Below, piece after piece: positions 1 through 10,527 of a stretch of 64,000 nt of DNA. Numbering within the stretch: position 1 is the stretch's first letter; each line of letters starts with the position of its first letter. Below the pieces are notes generated by a model, which saw only the letters and a list, made by a program, of their open reading frames with translations, was not told the origin of the DNA and did no database searches. Origin of the DNA: Polyporus tsugae. Lineage: Eukaryota; Basidiomycota; Agaricomycetes; Polyporales; Polyporaceae. Where the stretch lies: positions 744,001 to 808,000 of the forward strand of contig JAHRBS010000009.1 of the NCBI GenBank assembly GCA_024305745.1, in the 5' to 3' direction. The position numbers and the translations under genes were made by a program.

Positions 1-220
1 GGGTCTGGAAGATTGGTTCTCTCCACCATCAGACTCTTGAGGTCCCGGATCCAGCTTGAGAATCGCACGCCATCGAGTCCTACAGCGCGAATAGACCCTT
101 GCTTAGCTGCAGCTGTAGTGGCGACGTTCGGACTTTGCCTGGTTTAACTTGATTTATAAGCTTTATCTCTCGACGCTCACCACACCCAATACTCATCGAG
201 CCTCCAGGTCAACGATCGCG

Positions 221-3060
221 ATGGCCGCCAGGACAGTCCCCGACAGGTCCATTAGGATCTGCGCCGATCGCGGAGGCACATTTTGCGACGTGCACGCGTC
301 GTTTCCCAACCCGGAGAAAGCGGGAGAGCGCAGGGAGATCGTCGTGAAGCTTCGTGAGTCTCTGTCTTTCGCCCGTATCTCGAAGGGACGGACTTGCCTT
401 ACGACTATGACGGCGCGCACCAGTTTCGCAAGACCCGGGGAACTACAGCGATGCGCCGACGGAGGGCATCCGGCGCGTACTCGAGATCGTGACGGGGGAG
501 CAGATCCCGCGGGGGAGCATATTGAACACGGACAAGATCGGTGCGCCCTCTCCGCCCTTCTCTCCTTCCCATCGTCTCGCTCGCACGCTCATCAGTATCT
601 GTTTTGGCCACGGGGCAGATTACATCCGGCTGTCGACGACGGTCGCGACGAACGCGCTGCTTGAGCGGAAGGGCCACAAGCATGCTCTGCTTATCACGCG
701 CGGTTTCCGCGACCTCCTCCTCATCGGCAACCAGGCCCGCCCGCGCATCTTCGACCTCAACATCCGCCGTCCGGCCCCGCTGTACTCGACGGTGCTCGAG
801 GTCGACGAGCGCGTCACGCTCGTCGGGTACACATCCGACCCGCAGGCAGAGCAGCATGCGGTGCAGTTTGACGAGGGCGGGAAGGTGGGGAGGGGGTATC
901 GCGGAAAGGGGTGGGACGGGGTAGGCGAGGCGGAGGGCCCTGGGGAGGTCGTGCAGGGCTTGTCGGGTGAGGCGGTCAGGGTGATGCAACGACCGGGTGC
1001 GTATTCTCCCTTCTCTCCGCTCATCTTCACGTCTGAGTCCGGCGGCGCCGATGCCGATCCTCGTTCTGTCAGACCTGGCAGGGGTGCGCGAAGACCTACA
1101 GAAGCTCTACGCGGACGGCTACCGCTCGATCGCGATCGTCCTCGCGCACTCATACACGTACCCTGAGCACGAGCTGCAGATCGCGGCGCTCGCGCGCGCG
1201 GTCGGCTTCGCGCACGTCTCGGCGTCGTCGCAGCTGCTGCCGATGATCAAGATGGTGCCGCGCGGCGTATCGTCGACCGCGGACGCGTACCTCACGCCGG
1301 TTCTGCGCCAATACCTGGACGGGTTCTTCTCCGGGTTTGACGCGAAGCTCAAGGACGGGAAGGTACAAAGCCCTCGGGTCGAGTTCATGAGCAGCGACGG
1401 CGGTCTGCTGGACCTGAACAACTTCTCGGGGCTGAAGAGTATCTTGAGCGGGCCTGCGGGGGGCGTGGTGGGGTATGCGTTGACGAGCTGGGACGAGGAG
1501 AGGAAGGTCCCGATCATTGGGTGCGCATACAGTCAGCTATCCGCTTCGCGCAGAGCTAACAACCCATGGTAGGATTGATGTCGGAGGCACATCAACGGAC
1601 GTCTCGCGTTTTGCAGGACGTTACGAGGTCGTGTACGAGACGACGACGGCCGGCGTGACGATTCAGTCTCCTCAGCTAGACATCAACACTGTCGCTGCTG
1701 GAGGAGGCTCTTGTCTCACCTTCCGGAACGGTCTCTTCCTAGCAGGGCCGCATAGCGCAGGTGCTGAACCTGGTCCTGCATGTTATCGGTGCGTCTGATA
1801 TGCTGTGGCTCCTGATACCGATCCTGAGGCTGAGGCAATGTACGCATATAGCAAGGGAGGTCCTTTGGCGGTCACCGACGCCAACCTGATTCTTGGCCGA
1901 CTCATTCCGGACTATTTCCCCAGGATATTTGGCAAGTCGGAGAAGGAACCTTTGGACATCGAGGCGTCACGCTCTGCATTTGACAGCCTTACCCAAGAGA
2001 TCAACGCTTCCGTGAGCGAGGACAAGAAGATGGGTCTGGATGAGATTGTCTACGGGTACGAGCAGCACCTCGAAGACACCACACCCGCTATTTGAACTGA
2101 TGACTTTGGGTCAGCTTCATCAAAGTCGCCAACGAGACAATGTGCAGACCAATTCGCGCCCTAACAGAGGCACGAGGGTATGCAACGTCCAGACACATGT
2201 CAGTGCATTCGACCTAATGTGCGGAATCCACTGCTAATCGCTTATGACAACAGTCTGGCAAGCTTCGGAGGTGCAGGCGGGCAACATGCATGCGAGATCG
2301 CGCAGTTGCTTGGGATTAACACAATCCTCATCCACCATTACAGTTCCATACTGTCGGCATATGGCCTAGCTCTCGCAGATCGGTACGCTTATATCCACCT
2401 ACGTCTCATATGATCGTGACCCTCACCCCCATCTACAGCGCGTACGAGCTCCAGGAGCCCTCGTCCACGTTCTACACCTCAGAGAACCGCCCAACGCTGA
2501 AGGCACGCCTCGATCGACTCGACGCTCAGGTACGAGAAGAGCTCATGCGGCAGGGCTTCGAGGATGCACGCGTCCACACCGAGCGCATGCTCAATATGCG
2601 CTTCGAGGGCACCGACACCGCGCTCATGGTCGTCTCCGTGCCCGCGGACGGCGACGGCCAGGAGGACTTCGAGGCTGCGTTCCGGCGCGTGTACAAGGCT
2701 GAGTTCGGGTTCCTACTCGACACCAAGTCGATCATCGTCGATGACGTCAAGGTGCGCGGGATCGGGAAGACGTTCGACTCGCTCGGGGAGTCGGTCTTCA
2801 GTGAGGTTGAGCGGCTGGAGAAGCGGCCGGTGGACCTGGTTAGGGCGGATTCGACGTACAGCACATATTTTGACGTGGTGGGGAGGGTGGAGAACACGCC
2901 GGTGTTCTTGCTCGGGTCGCTAAAGCTGGGGGACACGGTCCAGGGCCCGGCGATGATCATCGATAACACGCAGACGATCGTGCTTATACCCGGGGCGACG
3001 GCGGTGCTGACGAGCAAACAGCTGTACATCACGCTCGAGGACGGGAAGGAGAAGAACTAA
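221..3060 (+). CDS. 5-oxoprolinase-like protein, HyuA half only
   Basis: Nine exons are predicted: 221-353, 424-540, 619-996, 1082-1520, 1573-1788, 1852-2055, 2115-2198, 2254-2382 and 2439-3060. They join in frame to 773 residues. The family hydrolyses 5-oxoproline to glutamate with ATP in the cytosolic gamma-glutamyl/glutathione cycle. Visible marks: an N-terminal [16 protein letters not shown] motif (hydantoinase A N-domain), [13 protein letters not shown], the phosphate-binding [11 protein letters not shown] segment at the start of exon 5, [20 protein letters not shown], and [13 protein letters not shown]. The start at 221 is chosen because it places the RGGTF motif near the N-terminus. 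The protein ends just after a block typical of the HyuA C-terminus ([17 protein letters not shown]). The usual eukaryotic enzyme is about 1,280-1,300 residues and continues into a HyuB half, which is not seen downstream. Whether HyuA alone is active is unknown. Confidence 0.88.
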
Positions 3061-3363
3061 TCGCCTCGAGGATAGGAGGGACACTGGATTATTAGATTGT
3101 ACTACCACACATCATACACTGTAGTAAGTAGTGAAGTCGATTCGACTGTAGCTATAACACAAACCCAATGTACCGTTGAAATATTTCTTTGCCATGTCTT
3201 CGGTAGTTAGCCGAGTTTGTTCAGATCGCCGCCAGCGTGCTACCGGAGAGGCTGGTGAGCTGGGAAGGGGCAGTTCACCTGCTTGTAGGTAATTTGCCTA
3301 GGCGAGCATCGTCAGCCTACATATCATGGACGTCACGGCATGGCCCACTGACCAAGTGTTCAC
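3061..3363. other. Intergenic, no gene seen
   Basis: This is the 3' flank of the HyuA-type gene. I looked specifically for hydantoinase B coding sequence here and saw none. No other recognisable coding or RNA feature was found. Confidence 0.6.
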
Positions 3364-4050
3364 GTCACCTCCTGCCCTGCATTCGTGGATCGAAGTCAAA
3401 ATGACTGAAGACGTAAAAGACTTGCACATAGTACCATTGCCAACGCCAGTGGCATCCGGCCTGCAAGTTGGAGGGCAGTTGCGAGTATTCGTCATCCGAG
3501 CTCACACCTGTGCAACTTGTCAGCGAGGGACGACACGACATCGCCTGTCGATTCTCACCTCCGTATTGACGCCCCCAGTCACCAGATGGCGCGCCGTATT
3601 GTGCCGTGCAGGCAATGATTATAGTCTCTTACGCCTTCATCCGGGGTCTAACCGTAACAACAAATAAGATAAGCCTCTCATATGCTGGATGAAAGCGATT
3701 TCGGGACCCATGTCGATGTCGAAATCGGTGTCCGTGATACCCCCGCGTCGATGGCCTGGATGATCATAGACTTGCCGACCACGGCGCCTGACGTCCACGT
3801 AAGTAAACTAGTAGCACTTGCAGCACGTCGAAGTCGCGGTTTTGCCGTGGCCCGCGAAGTCGTACGAGAGCGTGCTGTTGACGATGATCGGCTGGTACTT
3901 GTCGCACGAGAAGGCGACGTCGCCCGAGGAGGCGAATTACGCGTTCTGTGCGCCCGGGGACGCGACGCCGTTGTTCTCGTTGCAGGACTGCGCGGGGCCC
4001 TTCGCGCCTGGGGAGAGGTTGCAGGTGTAGCTGCACGCGGGCTCACAGCT
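3364..4050 (-). pseudogene. GH45 endoglucanase pseudogene
   Basis: The minus strand, read in changing frames, gives a GH45 catalytic-domain series. It starts with CEPACSYTCNLSPGAKGPAQ after a possible splice acceptor near 4050, then CDKYQPIIVNSTLSYDFA, STCCKCY, then TWTSGAVVGKSMIIQAIDAG, then ITDTDFDI, then QYGAPSGDWGRQYGG, and finally LPSNLQAGCHWRWQWY. These match, in order, the CCxPSC, CCxCYxLTFTSG, GG..TDFD, QYGG and GCxWRFxWF blocks of ascomycete-type GH45 cellulases. Breaks visible: an in-frame TAA after the GAQNA segment, a stop or shift directly after CCKCY, a one-base loss at the run of Gs before ITDTDFD, and further shifts toward the 3' end. The N-terminal YWDC block with the catalytic Asp was not found. 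The copy is taken to be dead. It would have encoded a secreted cellulase. Confidence 0.75.
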
Positions 4051-4663
4051 GCGGTGAGATGCGAGTGGAGGTTATTATAGAATAACCTAGAGGGTGCCCG
4101 AGATAGTGCGTACCACCAAGGCAAATACTGGCAGCCTTTCAGCCTCAACACGTCATGTTCCACGAGATCAAATTCGGGCAGCAATTCCGAGTTGCATGGG
4201 GTTTTGGGAGGTAGGTGGGATGAACCAGAGTTGTGGAGGGTCAGGCCCGACGAGGGTACGACGGTAAACCGCTTCCTAATGGTGTCTCTAAATTTCCGGG
4301 ATTTTGAGGAGCTTCTAGAATAATGTGCAGTACGCAAGGTCAGATGATAGTGGGTATATACTCATAGGTTCTCGGATCATCACCGGCTTGGTGGTTGATG
4401 CTTTACGTTCTACGACGTCTTCGGTTTGCTGCAAAGCTGACAGCTGGCTTTCATTACCCTCGGTCCGTCTGCGAGGTGTTGCCCCACATGTGCAACGACT
4501 TTACCATCAGCCAGCAGATGAGAACAAGAGCCGCAGCAGATAGCATTTCGCAAAGCAGTAACAAGAATAGCTTGAGATTTATATATATATCTTCAAGAGA
4601 AACATATATCCGTCAGGTTCATTTCTGCAGTGCGCATGAGACCAGATCACTCACCTATGAGAT
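4051..4663. other. Intergenic, AT-dinucleotide run
   Basis: No convincing gene lies here. The stretch covers the region upstream of the GH45 relic and the 3' flank of the phosphatase gene. A short TA-dinucleotide run lies near 4580-4590. Confidence 0.5.
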
Positions 4664-6448
4664 CTACCGCTCTATCCCATGCTCTACAGGAATGCCCAAT
4701 CCCTCTAACGTCCTCCGACCCCTACCAGCCCAATACGCCAACACGTCCATGTGCTCGAACCACATCTTCTGTTCCTCAGACTCGGGCTCCGCGACAGACT
4801 TAGGCGCAGGCAGAGATGACGCAGGGACCGCAGTAACCTCGTCGTTTCCCACCACAACGACGTCTCCCCCTCCCTCCTTGTCTGCAGACAACACCGGAGT
4901 AGGCTCGCGCGCACGCTGGCGCTTCCTCTCCCGTTTACGGGCCTTCGGCTTGTCGACAGAAAGGGTGCTGTCGTCCGACTCGGCGGTTGCCTCATCCTCC
5001 GCTTCGGCATCGAGTGCATCCAACGTTACCCTCGACGACGTCGGCAGAGTTGTCGTGGTCCTAACGACCTCGATTTTACGGGAGTCTGAGGTAGAGGTAG
5101 GAGGGTCGTGGGAATCCCACAGACTCCCAGCACGGATCCAAGCCGCAACGTTGGCCTGCGATTTGATCTCGTCGAGAACGCCGATGACGGCGAGAAGGGT
5201 CTCATCGTAGGTGACCTCGGGCTTGCCTTCACTGTCAGTGGCTTGCCCCAGGAGTGCAGCGCGCTTCTGGAGCTTCTTCTCTTTGCGCTTGCGTTTCTTG
5301 GACGGCTCGGCTTGGGCCCAATCAGGGTCGGCTGCGGTAGCCTGTTCACCACCGGAGTCACCAGCTGTGGTGGTGGCGGAGTTGGCGATGGTTGTAACGA
5401 CAGCAACAGTCTCGGGTTTGCCCATGTGTGCGTCCAGTTGCTGGCGCGCATCCAGCACCGCAGCCCAATCTAACTCCTTCTGTAGGTTCTCAAGGTCTTT
5501 GATGCGCTTCTCGCCGGAGTATTCGCCGATGCAGATGTGGTTGAAGGGCTGCAGCTCTGCTTTGCGTGGAGAATCATCAAGAAGGAGTGTGGTGAGTGCA
5601 GAGTGCGCTTGAGGAGAGTCATCGGTCACAGGATGGATGCTGTCGCTCGGACGCGAAGGACGTGATGGCTCTGGGGAGCTATGGGGGGTGCTCGCGATAG
5701 AATATTGGGGGGACAGTAGGGGATTGGTGGCTTGGGGGGAGAGGAGAGACCATGGCTTGGCCAAGTCCTTGATCGTTTGCACCTTTCGGACTCAATGGGG
5801 CGTTGAGATAGTGAATGAATGCGCGCATAGTTGCAACTTACAGTAGTGCTCAGTGGATAGCCCGAGTGTATCTCGTGCCCACACCGCGAGCAAGTTGTCC
5901 TTGTGCTCCCCGAAACATTTGTCCACCATATCTCCGACGCTGTGCGGTTGTGCGGAAGACCATACCATAACATCCAGCCATGCTCTCGTCCTCGCGTGGA
6001 ATAGATAGTTTCGGAAGGCAGGCATATATGGTCTTGGATGTACAGGTCGAAGTCGTGGAAGAAAGTTCCCGTGTCTATCGCGCTTTCGATCTTCTTCTAC
6101 TGCGGCTCTGTTCTTCGGACGAAAGACGTGGGGAGATCGATGTAGTAGAGTGCCATTGAGGTCAAGGACAAGCAGTTTACGAGAAGACGTGGGATCGTCG
6201 ACGTGAGAAGGATCCTGTTCGGACAATGCGAGGTAACTTGGTGATGGGGTTTGCGGCGGGGGCGGCGTCACAGACCGGTCGTCGCGCATAGTCATTGGTA
6301 CGCGCGGTGGGAATCTTGCAGATTGGGAGCTGCTTGGTTCGTCAGGACCTCGGTGACTGAACGGATACTTCTGGCGGACGTGGTCCAGGCCTCCTGCGCC
6401 GCAAGATGGGTTGACGGTGAGTGGTCTGAAAGGCGATGGACGAACCAT
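4664..6448 (-). CDS. FCP1/NIF-type HAD phosphatase-like protein
   Basis: Two exons (6448-5842 and 5790-4664) join as a TAC-T/TC junction, giving STEHYFRKVQTIKDL, for 577 residues. The N-terminal half is an NLI-interacting-factor (FCP1 homology, HAD superfamily) phosphatase domain. It has KLLVLDLNGTLLHRS as the nucleophile motif, then RPYMPAFRNYLF and VMVWSSAQPHSV (motif II), with the DLAKPW segment just after the intron. The usual motif is DxDGT; here the second Asp is Asn (DLNGT). The C-terminal 330 residues are low complexity, with a basic KKRKRKEKKLQKR cluster that may act in nuclear import and many Ser/Thr/Pro and acidic residues. The ATG at 6448 is the most upstream in-frame choice; 6295 is an alternative. 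It is divergent from the sugar-kinase gene with about 355 bp between starts, so a shared promoter is likely. Confidence 0.78.
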
Positions 6449-6803
6449 TGTAAGACGTCTGGGAGGACGAGGGTGGCATTTGAGACGCCTCACCCTCGCT
6501 GTATGCTGCGGTATCGTCAGCCTCGACGGAAGGCATTCTTTGACGTCCCACGTGCTGACGACGCCGTGGCATAAGAGACTTGAGCCGTAAGGCGTAACGA
6601 GAAGACAAACAGGCCAGGAGAGACAGCTTAGAACCGTTCGAAAAGCACAGACAGAGCGGAGGAGCGTGGAGGTCGGCGTCACCGTCGACGCGCAGAAGTG
6701 GGTGACAGGTCACGATACGTCACATGCGCTCGACGTCGTCGGCGACGACCGCGAGATCAGCCGTGTCTTCAACGTACACGACCACATATACCCCCGATAC
6801 CCC
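6449..6803. promoter_or_regulatory. Divergent intergenic promoter region
   Basis: About 355 bp separate the predicted starts of the minus-strand phosphatase gene and the plus-strand pfkB kinase gene. Both 5' regions must fit here. I see no defined binding site that I could name. Confidence 0.4.
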
Positions 6804-8596
6804 ATGGCTCGTCGGCGCCGCGATACCCTGGAATCTCCTCGCTTAGCGACACAGCGCCCTTTCCGCATCGTCGCGTCTGGCACGCTCTTCGTCACCAACA
6901 ACCTCGGCTTGCCGACTCACCCCGACCCGAATTCCGTCGTCCGCGCGCACACCGTCTCGCGTGTCCGCGGAGGGTCTTCAAGCACATGTCTCTCCATCAT
7001 TGCCCAGTTCCCTTCCGTGGAGGCCTCTCTAGTCGCCCCCCTTGGCGGTAACGAGGAAGGCCAGAGAATCATCGCGGAGTTGGAGAGAGAAAGAGTGAGT
7101 ACCCGCTACTGCAAGGTGTGGTCGGAGGCGGGCGTGCCCAGTGCGTGGGTGTTGCATGCAGGTATGTCGCACATGCATCGTCGGTGTTAGACTGGACTTT
7201 GCATCTCACGGAGGAGGCTCCTAGACGATACCGACAGTCGGACAGTGATTAACAATAATCCGCTGCCAGACATCACACACGAAGAGTTTATATCGCTCAT
7301 TGGTCCCCTCCTCGTCCCGGAAAATTACGCCTACCTCAACTCGCCGTCTACGGCCACACCTCCCGGAAGCTCGCCACAAACGCCGAGTGCCCCTTCTGGC
7401 TCTGGGGCTCCTCGCCCATCTACCTCCAATGCCAATGGTACGGTTGCGCGGCTGCCCATTAATAGCCCCGCCCCCGTCGACTGGATCCACTTTGAAGGTC
7501 GGTCTGTCAAGACGACACTACACAACATCGCGGGTCTCGATGGTCTCGCGCGCGAACGGAAATGGCGCAGCCACTGTGTCTTTAGTGTGGACGTCGGACG
7601 GCGAGCACACCAAGGCGTAGAAGCGGTACGCACTGACCCCGCCGTCCCCCGCCGTACATATGTATCATTTGACGAAACCTCGCCGTAGCTCATTCCACAT
7701 GCCGACGTCATATTTCTGAACAAGCACTATGCTCGCACACACTCGCCGCAATATGCGTGCTCTCCGCGCGCCTTCCTCCTCTCCCTGACCAGCATCGCGC
7801 CCCCGCACGCCCTCCTCGTCGCGCACTGGGGCTCCGACGGCGCTGCCGTGCTCTCTGTTCCCACCAAGGAGTACATCCAGTCGTCTGGCTGGGTAGAGCC
7901 GAGCGTCCCGCCCCTGCCTGCGGCGAGGCGGATGGGCGACACCGACCTCGAATCCGTGCGCACGGGCAGCGACTTCTGGGCCGGTGCCGGACACGAGACC
8001 GAGTCCTCGAGCATGTTCACGGCCGACTTGCTGAGCTCGACTCCTGCGCGCCGGCTCAACAAAGCCGCGGAAGAGACTCCTCGCCCGTCGAAACACTCCA
8101 AGAAAAACGGCAAGCGGACTGCACGCCGCGACGATTCCTCGGACTCGGGGACGGATTCGGACGGGACGGAGATCGCAGGACATGGGGGAGGAGGAGCTCG
8201 GCCGACGTTGGAGCCTGAGAGGCCAAAACAGCCGCCGGCGAGCGAGATTGTGGACGAAGTGGGAGCCCAGGACGCCTTCGTTGCGGGGATGATGTGGGCG
8301 TTGAGTCGGAGGCTATTGCCTGGGGAACCATATACCCCGAGCGCTGTCGGGAGCGACGCGACTATCGCAGGTGTGGACATCGACCAGAAGGGGCGGTGGA
8401 GGCTGGAGGAGTGTTTGAGGTACGTTTGCTTGTGGCTCGCGTTCGAGACCATCTGTGAATTGACGGCCGATGGTCCGACGTTAGGTTCGCAACGGAGCTC
8501 GCTGGGCGGAAGGCAAGACGGAATGGCTGGAACGGACTCGCAGAGGAGATGGCCCGGGCGGGATGGTTCGAATCATGGACTGTGAATGCTGTATGA
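6804..8596 (+). CDS. pfkB-family carbohydrate kinase
   Basis: Four exons are predicted: 6804-7161, 7225-7625, 7689-8419 and 8485-8596. They join in frame to 533 residues. The domain order follows ketohexokinase/ribokinase-like enzymes: GGSSSTCLSIIAQFP near the N-terminus, LVAPLGGNEEGQRI, VINNNPLPDIT, PVDWIHFEGRS, HADVIFLNKHYA, LLVAHWGSDGAAVL, and the C-terminal signature EVGAQDAFVAGM with the expected catalytic Asp. In the classic signature this is GAGD; here the second Gly is Gln. Between LSVPTKEY and the signature lies a roughly 110-residue insertion rich in Ser, Asp, Lys and Gly that is not part of the usual fold. The enzyme would phosphorylate a sugar or sugar-like substrate with ATP in the cytosol; the substrate cannot be told. 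The start follows from the first in-frame ATG after the divergent promoter. Confidence 0.82.
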
Positions 8597-9030
8597 CCTC
8601 TGACGAATGTTGACGTGCATATCGGTATGGTATCTGATTTCTTGATAATGACCCTCATGCGTCCTGCCAGTGTATTGTATTGCTATGTACATACCCTAAT
8701 TGCGCTTTTGCACTCTGCTGATTGTTTTATGCTAGCCTCAATTGATATCTTCAGGAGTACACTCCTCAGTAGGTATGTCGACTGCATGGGGTCGCATTGG
8801 ACTCCCGAATGCCATTGACACATCTCTATATGGGAACACAATTTGGGCTATCACGCAGAACTCTAACGACAGCCTATGCGCGTGTTGGCGCGTGGACGCG
8901 TTGCATCCGTAGCTCTGTCATAGACGCAACCTCAACGCGATGATTCTCCCCTCCGCATCCCTACTACCCCCAATGCCGTGCCATTGTTCCCGATGACTGC
9001 TCAACGACAGGTAGGAATGCCGGCCGCCAA
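8597..9030. other. Intergenic, no gene seen
   Basis: This lies between two converging transcription units. The short open frames present show no family motif or splice structure. Nothing else was recognised. Confidence 0.5.
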
Positions 9031-9031
9031 G

Positions 9032-10527
9032 TCAACAAGAGTGCTTACCGACCACGCCAACAGGGACAAAAATCTTGTCTCCATCGCCTTGGTCGATCAG
9101 GGATTCCAGCATCGCCTCTCGATCCGGCCCAGTGGAAAGGAGCTTGTCCAAAGCGTGCTTCGAAAACAGGCAAGCCACGCCAGAATCCACACTGAAGGCT
9201 TCCACAACCTCCCACTCCACGTCGTCGTCTGGGTCCGCAGCAGCGGTCCGTTGGAAGGCGGTCGCCCTGGGAAGCGTACCATAGTCGACGGACCCGTCGC
9301 TCTTCCAGACAAAGCGGACGACCTTAGGCGTGTCGCCCATCAGCTCGTATTCGTCTCTGTCTTCCGTCTCCACGGATTCAACAGACATCATCCAGATGCC
9401 TGGTTTAGCACCAGTAATTTCCGCTTCGAACTCCTCCTCGTCACCTTTCGACTGTGCAAGGTCGCCGCCGACGAAACATCCGTCTGCACCAACCTGGATT
9501 ATCGGTCAATAAAAGCCCTGTAAATGGGACAGCATGATGTACCTCGACGACCGGTGCGAACTTTTTCTCGTTGAGGTCGCGATTCCATTTCTTGGTCCTA
9601 TCGTGCCACTCGTCGAATCACATGGTATGGTCGTCCGCTTCACCCACCGGCGACGTCCCTTCGTCACCAGCGCTCTCTAACATCTCCGTTTCCCCATGGT
9701 CAGGGGTCATCCACCACGCAGGGAGCGTGCGGTCCCACAGCTCAAAGTGTCGCAGCGCGGGGGGTTAGAGGCATGCGGAGAGGTTGTCCTCGTCGTTCCG
9801 CGCGTACGGTACGATCGACGCGTTCCTCGGAGAGGGGGAGCATAATTTCTGCGATAGTTCGCACGCCGAACGTGTCCAGTGTGGCCTGCTCAGTCTTTAG
9901 GACGGCATCGAAGTGTCGGGAGGCCCAGAATGGATGGTGGTGTTGTTTGTTGGCCTGGACGCGGAAGCGTTCTCGAAGGGTTCCAACACTACGCACTCCA
10001 CGGTCTCCGCCGGCCAGACTTCCGGCACTGGATAGGACCTGTATTGAGGGGTGACGTCGCGGAACGCGACCGTGATACTTTCAGCATCCTTGGGGAGCGG
10101 CGCGTGCCCCACCAGCGGACTTCGACCTTCCGGACGTCGTCGTTGCGCACCTGAAGGAACTTAGCGTAGAGCGCTGCCGTAACCAGGGCTCGGACGTTGT
10201 TATCGTTCCACAGTTCGGGAGACACGATGCAAGTCTGATCCGCCCGCTCTAGTGCGTGTCCGCCCCTGAATATAGGTAAGTCTGTCACAAGTACATCGTA
10301 TTCTCCACTCCGACTCACCTCTGTCCAACCGACCACACCACTTCATCCTTGATGCGGTTCAAGACTTCAGCCTCTATTCCCTAGGCTAAGGGAATCCTTT
10401 CAGTGAGTGCTCCGCGTTAGAGTGTCGTACGTACACCGTTAAGCTTTCCGGCTACGGCCGCGTTATTGAGCTCATTCGCAAACTTCGTGGCGGTGACTTC
10501 ATCGGTAATCTCTTTCGGCGGAGCCAT
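9032..10527 (-). pseudogene. Frameshifted gene of unknown family
   Basis: The minus strand from ATG 10527 gives MAPPKEITDEVTATKFANEL. Intron-joined pieces follow: GIEAEVLNRIKDEVVWSVGQ, then GHALERADQTCIVSPELWND and VRKVEVRWWG. After that the sense frame changes at a run of Gs near 10110 (to HAPLPKDAESITVAFRDV). It changes again near 9990 (to ERFRVQANKQHHHPFW) and near 9760 (to HFELWDRTLPAWWMTPDHG). It then meets a TGA just before FDEWHDRTKKWNRDLNEKKF. The last part, with VGADGCFVGGDLAQSK and KSDGSVDYGTLPRATAFQ, is open to 9032. I do not recognise the family and propose no function. Several frame changes plus a stop suggest decay, but some could be missed introns or assembly errors. Composition resembles coding DNA throughout. 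Confidence 0.5.
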
